Assembly: GCA_003445125.1 (NCBI GenBank)
Contig: DLVP01000165.1
Location: forward strand, 1-11,038
DNA length: 11,038 nucleotides
Direction of reading: 5' to 3'
DNA from: Oscillospiraceae bacterium
GTDB taxonomy: Bacteria > Bacillota > Clostridia > Oscillospirales > Ruminococcaceae
In this document: piece after piece, positions 1-7,938 of the stretch
Position numbering within the stretch: the first letter of the stretch is position 1
Layout of the letters: the number at the start of each line of letters is the position of its first letter
Made by a program: the position numbers and the translations under genes
Notes under the pieces: generated by a model
The model's input: the letters and a program-made list of their open reading frames with translations, nothing else
What the model was told of the DNA's origin: nothing
Database searches by the model: none

Positions 1-945
1 GTTGATATATACGCCCGGTTCGTCGGAAAAGACCATACCGTTTTCAAGCGTAGCCTCGCCTTTCGGCGAAAGCGTCGGGAATTCGTGAATATTGACGCCT
101 ATTCCGTGCCCCAGAGAATGAGTGAAATATTTGCCGTAGCCGAGAGAATCGAGAACGTCTCTCGCGTATTTATCCGCCTCTTTACCTGTAATGCCCGCCT
201 TTATTTTTTCCGCGGCGGTCTTATGCGCGATCAGAACGGCAAGGTAAACTTTTTCAAATTCTTCGTCCGGAGTTCCGAAAAACATGGTTCTGGTCATATC
301 GGAGCAATACCCATTATAAGTACACCCGAAATCCATAAGCACGCATTCGTTCTTTTTAAGTTTTGTATCGCCGGTCTCGTGATGAGGAACGGCGGCGTTT
401 TTGCCGAAAGCAACGATCGTGTCGAACGAAGTGCCGCCCGCACCGTTTTTACGGAAATTATATTCGAGTTCGGCGGCAATTTGTTTTTCGGTTATTCCTT
501 CCTTTATGAAAGGTAAAACCGCAAGCCATGATTTTTCGGCTATATCGCATGCCTTTTTGATATTTTTAAGTTCTTCGTCGCTCTTTATCGCAGCCATCTT
601 AACGAGTTCCTGCGAAATATCGACGTAATCGTAACCGAGCTTTTTAAGTACCTCGAATCCGGAAAGCGTAACCTTGGTAAAATCTATACCGACGGTCGCG
701 GCGTTAATTTTATCCGCAATCTCTTTGAAAGCCGAATAATCGGCACCAGATATTACTTTTACTCCCTTTTTCGTAAGCACTTTTTCTGCCGCCTTGAAAT
801 ATCTGTTGTCTACAACGAAAAACGTTTCGTCCTTCGTTACGACGACGTAACCGGCGGTAGAGTGAAAACCGAGATAATAAAGCCTTTCTTTTTCATCGGT
901 GATAAGCGCGACATCGTACTTATCGAATGCAAATTTATTCAACAT
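1..945 (-). CDS. M24 family metallopeptidase, aminopeptidase P-like (Xaa-Pro peptidase), C-terminus cut by window edge
   Basis: The frame runs without a stop from an ATG at 945 to the left edge, giving 315 residues of a protein whose family is usually about 350-360 long. Residues 1-120 form the N-terminal creatinase-like domain (RLYYLGFHSTAGYVVV, VVDNRYF). Residues 125-315 are the pita-bread catalytic domain. Four of the five expected metal ligands are visible: D205 (MDFG), D216 (SDMTRT), H280 (SLGHGIG) and E309 (SDEPGVY); the last glutamate would lie beyond the edge. PHHETGD at 187-193 is also typical. Such enzymes remove an N-terminal residue preceding proline from cytoplasmic peptides using two metal ions. 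The ATG is chosen because an in-frame TAA lies only a few codons upstream; no clear Shine-Dalgarno precedes it. It has its own sigma-A-like promoter at 1019-1047. Codon use (AGA/AGG, ATA, CTT) matches the left part of the window only. Confidence 0.93.
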   Translation of the reverse strand, partial: MLNKFAFDKYDVALITDEKERLYYLGFHSTAGYVVVTKDETFFVVDNRYFKAAEKVLTKKGVKVISGADYSAFKEIADKINAATVGIDFTKVTLSGFEVLKKLGYDYVDISQELVKMAAIKSDEELKNIKKACDIAEKSWLAVLPFIKEGITEKQIAAELEYNFRKNGAGGTSFDTIVAFGKNAAVPHHETGDTKLKKNECVLMDFGCTYNGYCSDMTRTMFFGTPDEEFEKVYLAVLIAHKTAAEKIKAGITGKEADKYARDVLDSLGYGKYFTHSLGHGIGVNIHEFPTLSPKGEATLENGMVFSDEPGVYIN

Positions 946-1018
946 AATATATTCACGCCCGAATTACCGTAAGACCCGACGGACCTTACAGGCAAGTCTT
1001 TTATTTCCTATGTCATAG

Positions 1019-1047
1019 ATAATAACACAATTCGTCTTCGGCGTCAA
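1019..1047 (-). promoter_or_regulatory. Sigma-A-type promoter for the M24 peptidase gene
   Basis: On the minus strand TTGACG (1047-1042), a 17-base spacer and TATTAT (1024-1019) form a near-consensus promoter. The -35 box overlaps the stop codon of the upstream membrane-protein gene. Transcription would start near 1012, leaving a leader of about 67 bases. The leader contains an imperfect hairpin with arms GTAAGGTCC and GGGTCTTAC (9 pairs including two G-U), with no T tract after it. Confidence 0.6.
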
Positions 1048-1586
1048 TTATTTTCATCGGATTGACCGATATTTTTATCGCTTTCGGCGGATTGCGAGGA
1101 TGATTCCGTATTTTCCGCGGCAGAATTTTTTGCGATTTCTCTTGCCTTGGCACTGTCTTCGCGATGTTTTTCGACTACCGCTTTTTTATAATTTTCGCCG
1201 TACAGAGAATATGCCGCCGAAATCTTGCCGAGATCTTTCGCGCTTAATCTTTCAAGTTCGTGTTTATACCGTTCTATCTTTTTATCGTTACCGGGCTTTA
1301 TGACTGTATACCACAGGATCGAAAACACTACGAGTACGCCGTAAATGCACGACCATACTATAAACGAAACGAGGGATTTCGGCGAAATTATAAACGTTAC
1401 GACGACCATTGCGTACGCTATCGTCATCAGAATCAACGTGAACTTGACGGTGAACCCCAAAGCCTTGTTCATATCCTTTAACTTCGACATTCCGCTTGCG
1501 TAAAAATTACGTTCGCCCATCGATTTCTTTTTCCGCGCCTCTTTCGTCGTGACATCTTTGACGTTCTTGAAATCGTCTCTTATCAT
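1044..1586 (-). CDS. Small two-helix membrane protein of unknown function, coupled to uvrA
   Basis: I do not recognise this 180-aa protein. It has a basic, soluble N-terminus (residues 1-44, with ARKKKS at 17-22). Two hydrophobic segments, about 46-67 and 72-96, are joined by a very short turn (SPKS) and form a hairpin. A charged tail of about 85 residues follows, helical and rich in K/E at 100-155, then a Ser/Glu/Asn low-complexity end. Both termini are therefore probably on the same side, likely cytoplasmic given the positive charge flanking the segments. The ATG at 1586 overlaps the uvrA stop codon as ATGA, and GGAGG lies 9 bases before it inside the uvrA 3' end, so translational coupling with uvrA is likely. 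This does not by itself show a repair role, since trailing genes of this kind are common. No catalytic motif is visible. Confidence 0.8.
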   Translation of the reverse strand: MIRDDFKNVKDVTTKEARKKKSMGERNFYASGMSKLKDMNKALGFTVKFTLILMTIAYAMVVVTFIISPKSLVSFIVWSCIYGVLVVFSILWYTVIKPGNDKKIERYKHELERLSAKDLGKISAAYSLYGENYKKAVVEKHREDSAKAREIAKNSAAENTESSSQSAESDKNIGQSDENN

Positions 1587-4414
1587 TCGTTTGTACCTCC
1601 GTTCAGAATCTTTGCCAGAAATTGTCCTGTATAACTTTCTTTTACTTTTGCGACATCTTCAGGCGTCCCTTTCGCGACAATCGTTCCGCCGCCGTCGCCG
1701 CCCTCGGGTCCGAGATCGACGATATAATCGGCAACCTTGATTACGTCGAGATTATGCTCGATGACGATAACCGTGTTGCCCGCATCGCGCAATCTTTCGA
1801 GAATAGACAAAAGTTTATCTACGTCGTAACTGTGTAAGCCTGTGGTCGGTTCGTCGAGAATATAAAGCGTTCTTCCCGTCGACCGCTTTGAAAGTTCCGT
1901 AGCAAGTTTGACCCTTTGAGCCTCGCCGCCGGAAAGCGTCGTCGCCGACTGTCCGAGTTTTATATACCCGAGACCGACCTCCTGTAAAGATTTGACCTTG
2001 CCGAAGATCCGCGGCACGCTCCGGAAAAACTCGACAGCCTCGTCGACGGTCATATCCAGAACGTCGGATATACTTTTGCCTTTATACCTGACTTCCAATG
2101 TCTCATGATTATATCGCTTACCCTTACAGACTTCGCACGGTACGAAAACGTCGGGCAGGAAATGCATTTCGATTTTGATTATTCCGTCGCCGGAGCAACG
2201 TTCGCATCTGCCGCCCGCTATATTGAAAGAAAACCTGCCGGACTTATACCCGCGTTCTTTTGCATCCTGAGTAGCGGCAAACAATTCGCGTATCGGAGTA
2301 AACGCACCGGTATAAGTTGCGGGATTACTTCTCGGCGTTCTGCCTATCGGACTTTGATCGATAGCAATAACGTTATCGAAATATTCGAGTCCGAAAACAT
2401 CGTCGGCGTTGCCCTCACGCATTTTTGCTCCGTTTAATTTGTTGGCGAACGACGGCAACAGAATTTCGTTTATAAGCGAACTTTTACCGCTGCCCGAAAC
2501 GCCCGTGACGACGGTGAACAACCCTACGGGAAATTCGGCGGTTATATTTTTGAGGGTATTTTGTTTCGCTCCGCGAACACCGAGCATTCTTCCGTCGGGT
2601 ATATGGCGGAACGCCGGCACCTCGATTTTACGTCTGCCGGACAGATAATCGCCTGTTATCGACCGCGGTTCGGCGCATATATCGGCGACCGTGCCTTTTG
2701 CTACGACTTCGCCGCCGTGAACGCCTGCTTTCGGTCCTATATCGACTATATAATCCGCCGCCCGCATGGTATCTTCGTCGTGTTCGACAACTATAAGCGT
2801 GTTCCCGAGATCCCTCAACCTTAGCAGCGTATTTATAAGTTTTTCGTTGTCTCGCTGATGTAACCCTATACTGGGTTCGTCCAAAATATACAGCACGCCG
2901 GTAAGTCCGCTGCCGATCTGAGTCGCAAGCCTGATTCGCTGAGCCTCGCCGCCGGAAAGCGTTCCCGCGCTACGCGAAAGCGTAAGATAGCCGAGGCCGA
3001 CGTCGATCAGAAATTTCAATCTCGCCTTAATCTCTTTTATAATGCTTTTGGATATGATTTTCTGCGTTTCCGTAAGTTCGAGGTCACTGATAAAAGCGTT
3101 CATTTTGACGACGGACAAATCGCAGAGTTCGGCTATATTCAACCCGCCCACCGTTACAGCAAGAGCATCTTTTTTCAGCCTTTTGCCGTGACATTCGTCA
3201 CAAGGCGAACTGACCATATACCGCTCTATTTCGCCCTTTGTATAATCGCTTGTAGTCTCGCGATATCTCCGCTCGAGATTGGGTATAACCCCTTCGTAAG
3301 CGGAATCGTAACTGCCGCTGAACGTCCGCGTGGCATAACTCATTTTGATTTTTTCGCCGCGCGTGCCGTACAATAATATATCCATAACGTCGGCGGGTAA
3401 ATCTTTGACGGGAACGTCGAGACTGAAACCGTACCTTTTGGACAGGGCTCTGAAATACATCTCGGTCATTCTTCCCGTGTCGAGATTCCAGCCCGTAACC
3501 GTCAACGCACCGTCGCGAAGACTACGGCTCGGGTCTCCGATGACGAGTTTTTCGTCAATTTTGGAAGTGTAACCCAATCCGTTACATTTAGGACACGCAC
3601 CGTACGGATTGTTGAACGAAAATGAACGCGGCTCTATTTCTCCGATCGAAATCCCGCATTCCGGACACGCGTAGTTCGTCGAATAGAGTTTACTCTCCCC
3701 GTCGCACTCGATAACGACAAGCCCCTCTGCGAGTTTCAATGCCGTTTCGAGACTATCCGTAAGTCGTTTTCTTATGCCGTCTTTTACGATAAGTCTGTCC
3801 ACGACGACGGAAATATTATGCTTTATGTTTTTTTCGAGTTTGATTTCTTCGGATAAGTCATATATCGAACCGTCGATTTCGACCCTTGCATAGCCGCTCT
3901 TTCTGTATCCTTCGAGTTGTTTGCCGTACTCGCCCTTTCTGCCGCGGACGACGGGGGCGTTGACAAGTATACGACTTCCCGCAGGCATAGCCAGCACTTG
4001 TTCGGCAATCTGATCGACGGTTATCTTTTCGATTACCCTGCCGCATTTGGGACAGTGAGGCACGCCTACCCTCGCATATAAAAGCCTTAAATAATCGTAG
4101 ATTTCCGTTACGGTGCCGACTGTCGAACGCGGGTTGTTGGAAGTGGTTTTCTGATCGATCGAAATCGCAGGAGACAGTCCTTCAATGCTGTCCGCGTCCG
4201 GTTTGTTCATCTGTCCGAGAAACATCCGGGCATAGGACGAAAGGCTTTCCACATAGCGGCGCTGACCATCGGCATAGATCGTATCAAACGCCAGCGACGA
4301 TTTTCCGGAACCGGAAAGTCCCGTAAAAACAATAAATTTATCGCGCGGCAGCGTCAGATCAATATTTTTCAGATTATGTTCCCGCGCGCCCTTGATTACA
4401 ATTTCGTTTTTCAT
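1583..4414 (-). CDS. uvrA: UvrABC excinuclease subunit A (DNA damage recognition ATPase)
   Basis: UvrA scans DNA as a dimer, detects bulky lesions and loads UvrB in nucleotide excision repair. All family landmarks are present in 943 residues, the usual length. They are: first Walker A GLSGSGKS (32-39); a CPKC pair at 121-124; zinc module C250/C253/C274/C277; first signature LSGGEAQR (486-493) and Walker B LDEPS (511-515); second Walker A GVSGSGKS (638-645); second zinc finger C737/C740/C760/C763; second signature (827-834) and LDEPTTGLH (853-861). The ATG at 4414 has GGAGG a few bases upstream and starts 11 bases after the uvrB stop, so the two are one operon. The first ~100 codons use CTG, CGN and ATT/ATC like uvrB, while codons from 109 on use AGA/AGG, ATA and CTT/CTC/TTA like the genes to the left. 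The protein itself is intact across this change. Confidence 0.98.
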   Translation of the reverse strand: MKNEIVIKGAREHNLKNIDLTLPRDKFIVFTGLSGSGKSSLAFDTIYADGQRRYVESLSSYARMFLGQMNKPDADSIEGLSPAISIDQKTTSNNPRSTVGTVTEIYDYLRLLYARVGVPHCPKCGRVIEKITVDQIAEQVLAMPAGSRILVNAPVVRGRKGEYGKQLEGYRKSGYARVEIDGSIYDLSEEIKLEKNIKHNISVVVDRLIVKDGIRKRLTDSLETALKLAEGLVVIECDGESKLYSTNYACPECGISIGEIEPRSFSFNNPYGACPKCNGLGYTSKIDEKLVIGDPSRSLRDGALTVTGWNLDTGRMTEMYFRALSKRYGFSLDVPVKDLPADVMDILLYGTRGEKIKMSYATRTFSGSYDSAYEGVIPNLERRYRETTSDYTKGEIERYMVSSPCDECHGKRLKKDALAVTVGGLNIAELCDLSVVKMNAFISDLELTETQKIISKSIIKEIKARLKFLIDVGLGYLTLSRSAGTLSGGEAQRIRLATQIGSGLTGVLYILDEPSIGLHQRDNEKLINTLLRLRDLGNTLIVVEHDEDTMRAADYIVDIGPKAGVHGGEVVAKGTVADICAEPRSITGDYLSGRRKIEVPAFRHIPDGRMLGVRGAKQNTLKNITAEFPVGLFTVVTGVSGSGKSSLINEILLPSFANKLNGAKMREGNADDVFGLEYFDNVIAIDQSPIGRTPRSNPATYTGAFTPIRELFAATQDAKERGYKSGRFSFNIAGGRCERCSGDGIIKIEMHFLPDVFVPCEVCKGKRYNHETLEVRYKGKSISDVLDMTVDEAVEFFRSVPRIFGKVKSLQEVGLGYIKLGQSATTLSGGEAQRVKLATELSKRSTGRTLYILDEPTTGLHSYDVDKLLSILERLRDAGNTVIVIEHNLDVIKVADYIVDLGPEGGDGGGTIVAKGTPEDVAKVKESYTGQFLAKILNGGTNE
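4085..4180. other. Codon-usage junction inside uvrA (possible chimeric join or recombination point)
   Basis: Reading uvrA from its start, codons 1-105 contain 6 Arg codons with no AGA/AGG, 9 Ile codons with no ATA, and 8 Leu codons of which 5 are CTG. In codons 106-222, 8 of 11 Arg codons are AGA/AGG, 5 of 11 Ile codons are ATA, and only 1 of 11 Leu codons is CTG. The change falls between codon 97 (Arg CGT) and codons 109-110 (Leu TTA, Arg AGG), within the strongly conserved [21 protein letters not shown] region. The counts are by hand. Confidence 0.7.
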
Positions 4415-4425
4415 ATACCCTCCGC

Positions 4426-6366
4426 TTACAGTGTTTCCTTGATTTTTTCAATCTTGTCTCTGAGGTACGCCGCCTGCTCAAATTCGAGTATCTGCGCCGC
4501 GGCTTTCATTTCCTTCTTCAGCCGCTCGATCAGTTCCAGCTTCTCCTTGCGGCTGAGTTTTGCCTCCGGAGTACTGCGGTCCTTCTTGGAAATTTCCAGC
4601 ACATCCCGCACATTTTTGACAATCGACGTCGGCGTAATTCCGTGTTCTTCATTATACCGCTGCTGCACCTCGCGGCGGCGGTTAGTTTCGCGGATGGCTT
4701 TTTCCATCGATTCGGTCACCTGATCGGCGTACATAATCACCTGTCCGTGCACGTTTCGCGCGGCTCGTCCGATCGTCTGAATCAACGACGTTTCACTGCG
4801 CAGAAAGCCTTCCTTGTCCGCATCCAGAATTGCCACCAGCGACACTTCGGGAATATCCAGTCCCTCACGCAGCAGGTTGATTCCGACCAGCACATCGAAT
4901 TCCCCGAGCCGCAGGTCGCGGATGATTTCCATACGTTCGATTGTGTCGATGTCGTGGTGCATATACCGCACCTTGATTCCCACCGTCCCGAGATATTCCG
5001 TCAGATTCTCTGCCATTTTTTTAGTCAGCGTTGTCACCAGCACACGCTCTTTTTTCTCCGTGCGCGCCTTGATTTCACCGATCAGGTCGTCGATCTGCCC
5101 GTCAATCGGACGCACCGAAACCTCCGGATCCAACAGTCCCGTCGGTCGAATGATCTGTTCGACGGTCTGCGCGCTGTGTTCCCGCTCAAAGGGACCGGGG
5201 GTAGCGCTGACGTAAATCGCCTGGTGAATTTTGGAATAGAACTCGTCGAAATTCAGCGGGCGGTTGTCATACGCCGAGGGCAGACGAAAACCATAATCCA
5301 CCAACGCCGTTTTCCGTCCGCGGTCGCCCGCGTACATTCCGCGCACCTGCGGCAGGGTGACGTGCGACTCGTCGGTGATGAGCAAAAAGTCGTCGGGGAA
5401 ATAATCCAGCAGACAAAACGGTGTGCTTCCCGCCGGACGCCCCGACATGATGCGGGAATAGTTTTCGATTCCTTTACAGAAGCCGATTTCCTGCAGCATC
5501 TCCATATCGTACATCGTTCGCTGCTGAATGCGCTGAGCTTCGATCAGTTTTCCCTGCTCTTTGAACCACTGCACCCGTTCGATCATTTCTTCTTCGATCT
5601 CCTGAATCGCCTTTTTGGTTCGTTCTGCGGGAACAATATAGTGAGATGCCGGATAGATAGCAGCGTGCTTGAGCGACGCTTTGATTTCTCCGGTCAGCAC
5701 GTTGATTTCCGTGATGCGGTCGATCTCGTCTCCGAAAAATTCCACGCGGATGGCGGTATCGGTATAATACGCCGGAAAAACCTCGACCACATCGCCGCGC
5801 ACGCGGAATTTGTTGCGCACAAAATTCAGATCGTTTCGTTCGTACTGCACACCGACCAATTCGGTCAGAAACTCGTCGCGGCTCTTTTCCATGCCCTCAC
5901 GCACCGAAACCACCATCTGGCGGTAGTCCTTCGGATCGCCCAACGTGTAAATGCAGGAAACGCTGGAAACGATGATCACATCGCGCCGTTCCGACAGCGA
6001 GGAGGTTGCGGAATGGCGGAGCTTTTCGATTTCTTCATTGATGGCGCTGTCCTTCTCGATATAAGTATCCGTCCCGGGGATGTAGGCTTCCGGTTGGTAA
6101 TAATCATAATAGGAAACAAAATACTCCACGGCGTTTTCCGGGAAAAATTCCTTGAACTCCGAGCAAAGCTGTGCCGCCAGGGTTTTGTTATGCGCCAGCA
6201 CCAGCGTCGGTCGGTTGACATTGGCAATGACGTTTGCCATGGTGAACGTTTTGCCGGAACCCGTCACACCGAGCAGCACCTGTTCCTTCAGTCCGCGGTT
6301 GATTCCGTCGGTCAGTCTGGCGATTGCCTCCGGCTGGTCGCCGGTCGGCTGATAGGATGACACCAA
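4426..6366 (-). CDS. uvrB: UvrABC excinuclease subunit B (DNA helicase-like damage verification)
   Basis: UvrB receives damaged DNA from UvrA, verifies the lesion by inserting its beta-hairpin, and recruits UvrC for incision. Numbering from the TTG at 6366 (646 aa): Walker A GVTGSGKT 33-40; hairpin [15 protein letters not shown] 86-100; Walker B DESH 332-335; helicase motifs with SATPG 387-391 and QTIGRAARN 530-538; and a C-terminal UVR domain at about 608-643 that contacts UvrA/UvrC. The true N-terminus is probably five residues longer. The frame upstream reads x-D-H-F-K-L-V-S, the usual UvrB start, but the initiator position (6381-6379) is ACG, and the GAGGG ribosome binding site sits 6 bases before that ACG, too far (over 20 bases) from the TTG. 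The coordinates here use the first conventional start codon. The gene is first in the uvrB-uvrA operon. No Gram-positive LexA box (GAAC-N4-GTTC) was seen upstream. Confidence 0.97.
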   Translation of the reverse strand: MVSSYQPTGDQPEAIARLTDGINRGLKEQVLLGVTGSGKTFTMANVIANVNRPTLVLAHNKTLAAQLCSEFKEFFPENAVEYFVSYYDYYQPEAYIPGTDTYIEKDSAINEEIEKLRHSATSSLSERRDVIIVSSVSCIYTLGDPKDYRQMVVSVREGMEKSRDEFLTELVGVQYERNDLNFVRNKFRVRGDVVEVFPAYYTDTAIRVEFFGDEIDRITEINVLTGEIKASLKHAAIYPASHYIVPAERTKKAIQEIEEEMIERVQWFKEQGKLIEAQRIQQRTMYDMEMLQEIGFCKGIENYSRIMSGRPAGSTPFCLLDYFPDDFLLITDESHVTLPQVRGMYAGDRGRKTALVDYGFRLPSAYDNRPLNFDEFYSKIHQAIYVSATPGPFEREHSAQTVEQIIRPTGLLDPEVSVRPIDGQIDDLIGEIKARTEKKERVLVTTLTKKMAENLTEYLGTVGIKVRYMHHDIDTIERMEIIRDLRLGEFDVLVGINLLREGLDIPEVSLVAILDADKEGFLRSETSLIQTIGRAARNVHGQVIMYADQVTESMEKAIRETNRRREVQQRYNEEHGITPTSIVKNVRDVLEISKKDRSTPEAKLSRKEKLELIERLKKEMKAAAQILEFEQAAYLRDKIEKIKETL

Positions 6367-6430
6367 TTTAAAATGATCCGTAACGCTCCCTCGCTCCCGT
6401 TTTTTATTCTGAGATTGCTCGCATCTTATT

Positions 6431-6439
6431 ATTATATCA
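6431..6439 (-). promoter_or_regulatory. Extended -10 promoter for uvrB-uvrA
   Basis: The minus strand reads TGATATAAT, a perfect -10 box with a TG extension. The -35 region at the proper distance is only a T-rich run (TTTCTT), a pattern tolerated with extended -10 promoters. Transcription would start near 6424, giving a leader of about 43 bases to the putative ACG start. It lies about 30 bases from the divergent ECF promoter. Confidence 0.5.
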
Positions 6440-6465
6440 CTTTTTTGAAAAAAAAGAAAGTATTT

Positions 6466-6497
6466 TGTAGCAAATCCGTTTTTTCATCGTCTATATA
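6466..6497 (+). promoter_or_regulatory. ECF-type promoter copy 1, drives the lipoprotein gene
   Basis: TGTAGC (6466-6471), a 16-base spacer and CGTCTA (6488-6493) have the layout of ECF sigma promoters, where a -10 beginning CGT lies 16 bases from the -35 (compare the known SigW-type TGAAAC-N16-CGTA). The 32 bases from TGTAGC to TATATA match those before the ECF sigma gene (7887-7918) at 31 positions; the one difference is in the spacer. A/T-rich tracts lie upstream. The expected start is near 6500, 28 bases before the ATG. Confidence 0.75.
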
Positions 6498-6527
6498 TAC
6501 AGAACAACAAAAACGGAGGTTTTTCCG

Positions 6528-7760
6528 ATGAAAAAAATTGCCATTGTCCTGCTGTGTGTTGCTTTGCTCTCTGCCTGCACACAAACTTCTGTCTCCGAAA
6601 ATTCTTCTGCCGATTCTTCCGCGAAAACATCTTCGGCAAACGAATCTTTATCCCTTGAAAATTCGTCCGTGGAGGATTCGTCCGTACTCACCGTGCCGTT
6701 CACACAACTGGACGGAACTTTGCTTGAGGAGACGATTTCCCTGACGGTTCCCCTGCCGGACGGAATGTACATTTTTGAAAACACCGTTCACCGTGCCGAC
6801 GGAAGCAGCCACTACTTGAAAGACGGCAGCAGTACGGCACTTGAAAACACCGACATCACAGATATGACTTTTCATGCACTGCACGTCGGGGACGGGTTTG
6901 AAGAAGAACTCAAAAAAATGTATCATTTCGGCGCCGACGACGAACTGCGGCATCTGATTCTCGGAAGCTATCACACGATTCAGATCAGCCTCCGCGGAGA
7001 AAAAGCCACACAGCTTCGGGAACAAAACCCCACGCTCTACGACGAAGTGTGTACGTATTATCTCTTTTACACACAGGACACCGTCCTGCGCGTTGACGTT
7101 CCCCTGCCGGCGGATAATGCCGATGAAGTTACCGATACCTGCGAAAACATTCTTTCCTCGATCCTCCCCGTCGCCCCTGTGCCGGATGTACGGATTTTTG
7201 ACGGAAAAACAGAAACCACGATAACGGTTCCGTATCTGAATCGCGACGGAAGCAGTCAGAACCGCACCGTTTCCGTTTCTCTGACTCCGTTTGCCGATTT
7301 TTACGTTGATCAAAACGTGCTCCGCCGCACCAAGGTGAACGACCCTTATATTTTCGACGACGATCAACTGTATCACGTCAAAAACGGTGACATCGCCGAA
7401 GCGGAAATCTATGCTTTGGACAATTCCCCCACCCTGAAGCAGGAACTCAACGAGCAGTACAAAGAATATCTCGATGTTGTATTTCCCGACACGGTGATCA
7501 ATGGGGAACCGTATCACCCCAATTATCTGGACGAAATGACCGTCGGCAATTTTGACGTTCTGCGTTATTCGCTCCACGATCCTTTCGTTTTCAGCGGGCT
7601 GGATATGAACCGCAGAACGACCGTCTATTACCTCTTCGGTCAGTCGGACACTGTGCTTGTCGTCGTTCTGCACGGTCCTGTGACAGAACAAAAAGGACGT
7701 CCGTGTCTGACTTCCACCGTCCGCACGGAAACAATGATTGAGTCTATGAAGATACTATAA
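6528..7760 (+). CDS. Lipoprotein with two homologous modules, putative ECF regulon member, unknown function
   Basis: The 410-aa product begins with a lipoprotein signal: MKK, hydrophobic residues 4-16, and a lipobox LSAC with the lipidated cysteine at 17. A Ser/Asn/Glu-rich linker follows (about 18-52). Two related modules then occur in tandem, about 55-214 and 232-409. Both start with VP(F/Y)xxxDG plus a strand, carry a DI...A/L...L..E(L)..Y segment and a G(S/N)(Y/F)...S/YSL strand, and end with YYLF..(T/S)DTVL.V and a terminal helix (NILSSI / TMIESM). The protein should sit on the outer face of the membrane. No enzyme motif is evident and I do not recognise the family. GGAGG (6515-6519) lies 8 bases before the ATG. 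The promoter is nearly identical to that of the downstream sigma operon, so it is probably a target of that sigma factor. No convincing terminator follows. Confidence 0.85.
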   Translation: MKKIAIVLLCVALLSACTQTSVSENSSADSSAKTSSANESLSLENSSVEDSSVLTVPFTQLDGTLLEETISLTVPLPDGMYIFENTVHRADGSSHYLKDGSSTALENTDITDMTFHALHVGDGFEEELKKMYHFGADDELRHLILGSYHTIQISLRGEKATQLREQNPTLYDEVCTYYLFYTQDTVLRVDVPLPADNADEVTDTCENILSSILPVAPVPDVRIFDGKTETTITVPYLNRDGSSQNRTVSVSLTPFADFYVDQNVLRRTKVNDPYIFDDDQLYHVKNGDIAEAEIYALDNSPTLKQELNEQYKEYLDVVFPDTVINGEPYHPNYLDEMTVGNFDVLRYSLHDPFVFSGLDMNRRTTVYYLFGQSDTVLVVVLHGPVTEQKGRPCLTSTVRTETMIESMKIL

Positions 7761-7815
7761 ATGACACAAAACAATACTTTTCCTCAAAAAAATCCAAATT
7801 TTTCCAATAAAGATA

Positions 7816-7844
7816 TTGACCGATCCTGAGAATCATCCTATAAT
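7816..7844 (+). promoter_or_regulatory. Sigma-A-type promoter upstream of the ECF sigma operon
   Basis: TTGACC (7816-7821), a 17-base spacer and TATAAT (7839-7844) nearly match the housekeeping consensus. It lies about 70 bases upstream of the ECF-type promoter. It could give a basal supply of sigma and anti-sigma before autoactivation. Confidence 0.7.
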
Positions 7845-7852
7845 AAAAGAGA

Positions 7853-7883
7853 TTTTGAAAAATTTTTTAAATTTTTTTCAAAA
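7853..7883 (+). repeat. A/T-only inverted repeat between the two promoters
   Basis: Arms TTTTGAAAAA (7853-7862) and TTTTTCAAAA (7874-7883) are perfect inverted repeats around an 11-base T/A loop. The element lies just downstream of the housekeeping -10 and ends 3 bases before the ECF -35. It could be a weak hairpin, an operator or an UP-like element. Being A/T only, it is a poor intrinsic terminator and could also be chance in such A/T-rich DNA. Confidence 0.4.
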
Positions 7884-7886
7884 ACC

Positions 7887-7918
7887 TGTAGCAAATCCGA
7901 TTTTTCATCGTCTATATA
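7887..7918 (+). promoter_or_regulatory. ECF-type promoter copy 2, autoregulates the sigma operon
   Basis: TGTAGC (7887-7892), a 16-base spacer and CGTCTA (7909-7914) lie directly before the ECF sigma gene. Thirty-one of 32 bases are shared with the copy at 6466-6497. Both copies continue with TATATA. The expected transcription start near 7921 leaves a leader of only about 18 bases. ECF factors commonly activate their own promoter, which fits this placement. Confidence 0.78.
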
Positions 7919-7938
7919 GTAGGATGTGATTTTTAGGA

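Noticed and set aside
4642..6360. Open frame of 572 codons on the plus strand opposite uvrB
   Set aside because: It mirrors uvrB, an unmistakable conserved gene, and its translation is a His/Phe/Arg-rich antisense product with no ribosome binding site. Biased third positions in uvrB explain the lack of stops.
6382..6527. LexA/DinR SOS box upstream of uvrB
   Set aside because: No GAAC-N4-GTTC or close variant was found between uvrB and the lipoprotein gene, although SOS control of uvrBA is common in Firmicutes.
6648..7691. Open frame of 347 codons on the minus strand opposite the lipoprotein gene
   Set aside because: The opposite strand has a lipobox signal peptide, a good ribosome binding site and a promoter; the antisense frame has none of these.
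6466..7918. The 32-base direct repeat as a CRISPR fragment, mobile-element end or attachment site
   Set aside because: There are only two copies about 1.4 kb apart, each at promoter distance from a gene, with ECF -35/-10 spacing. There is no array, transposase or integrase.
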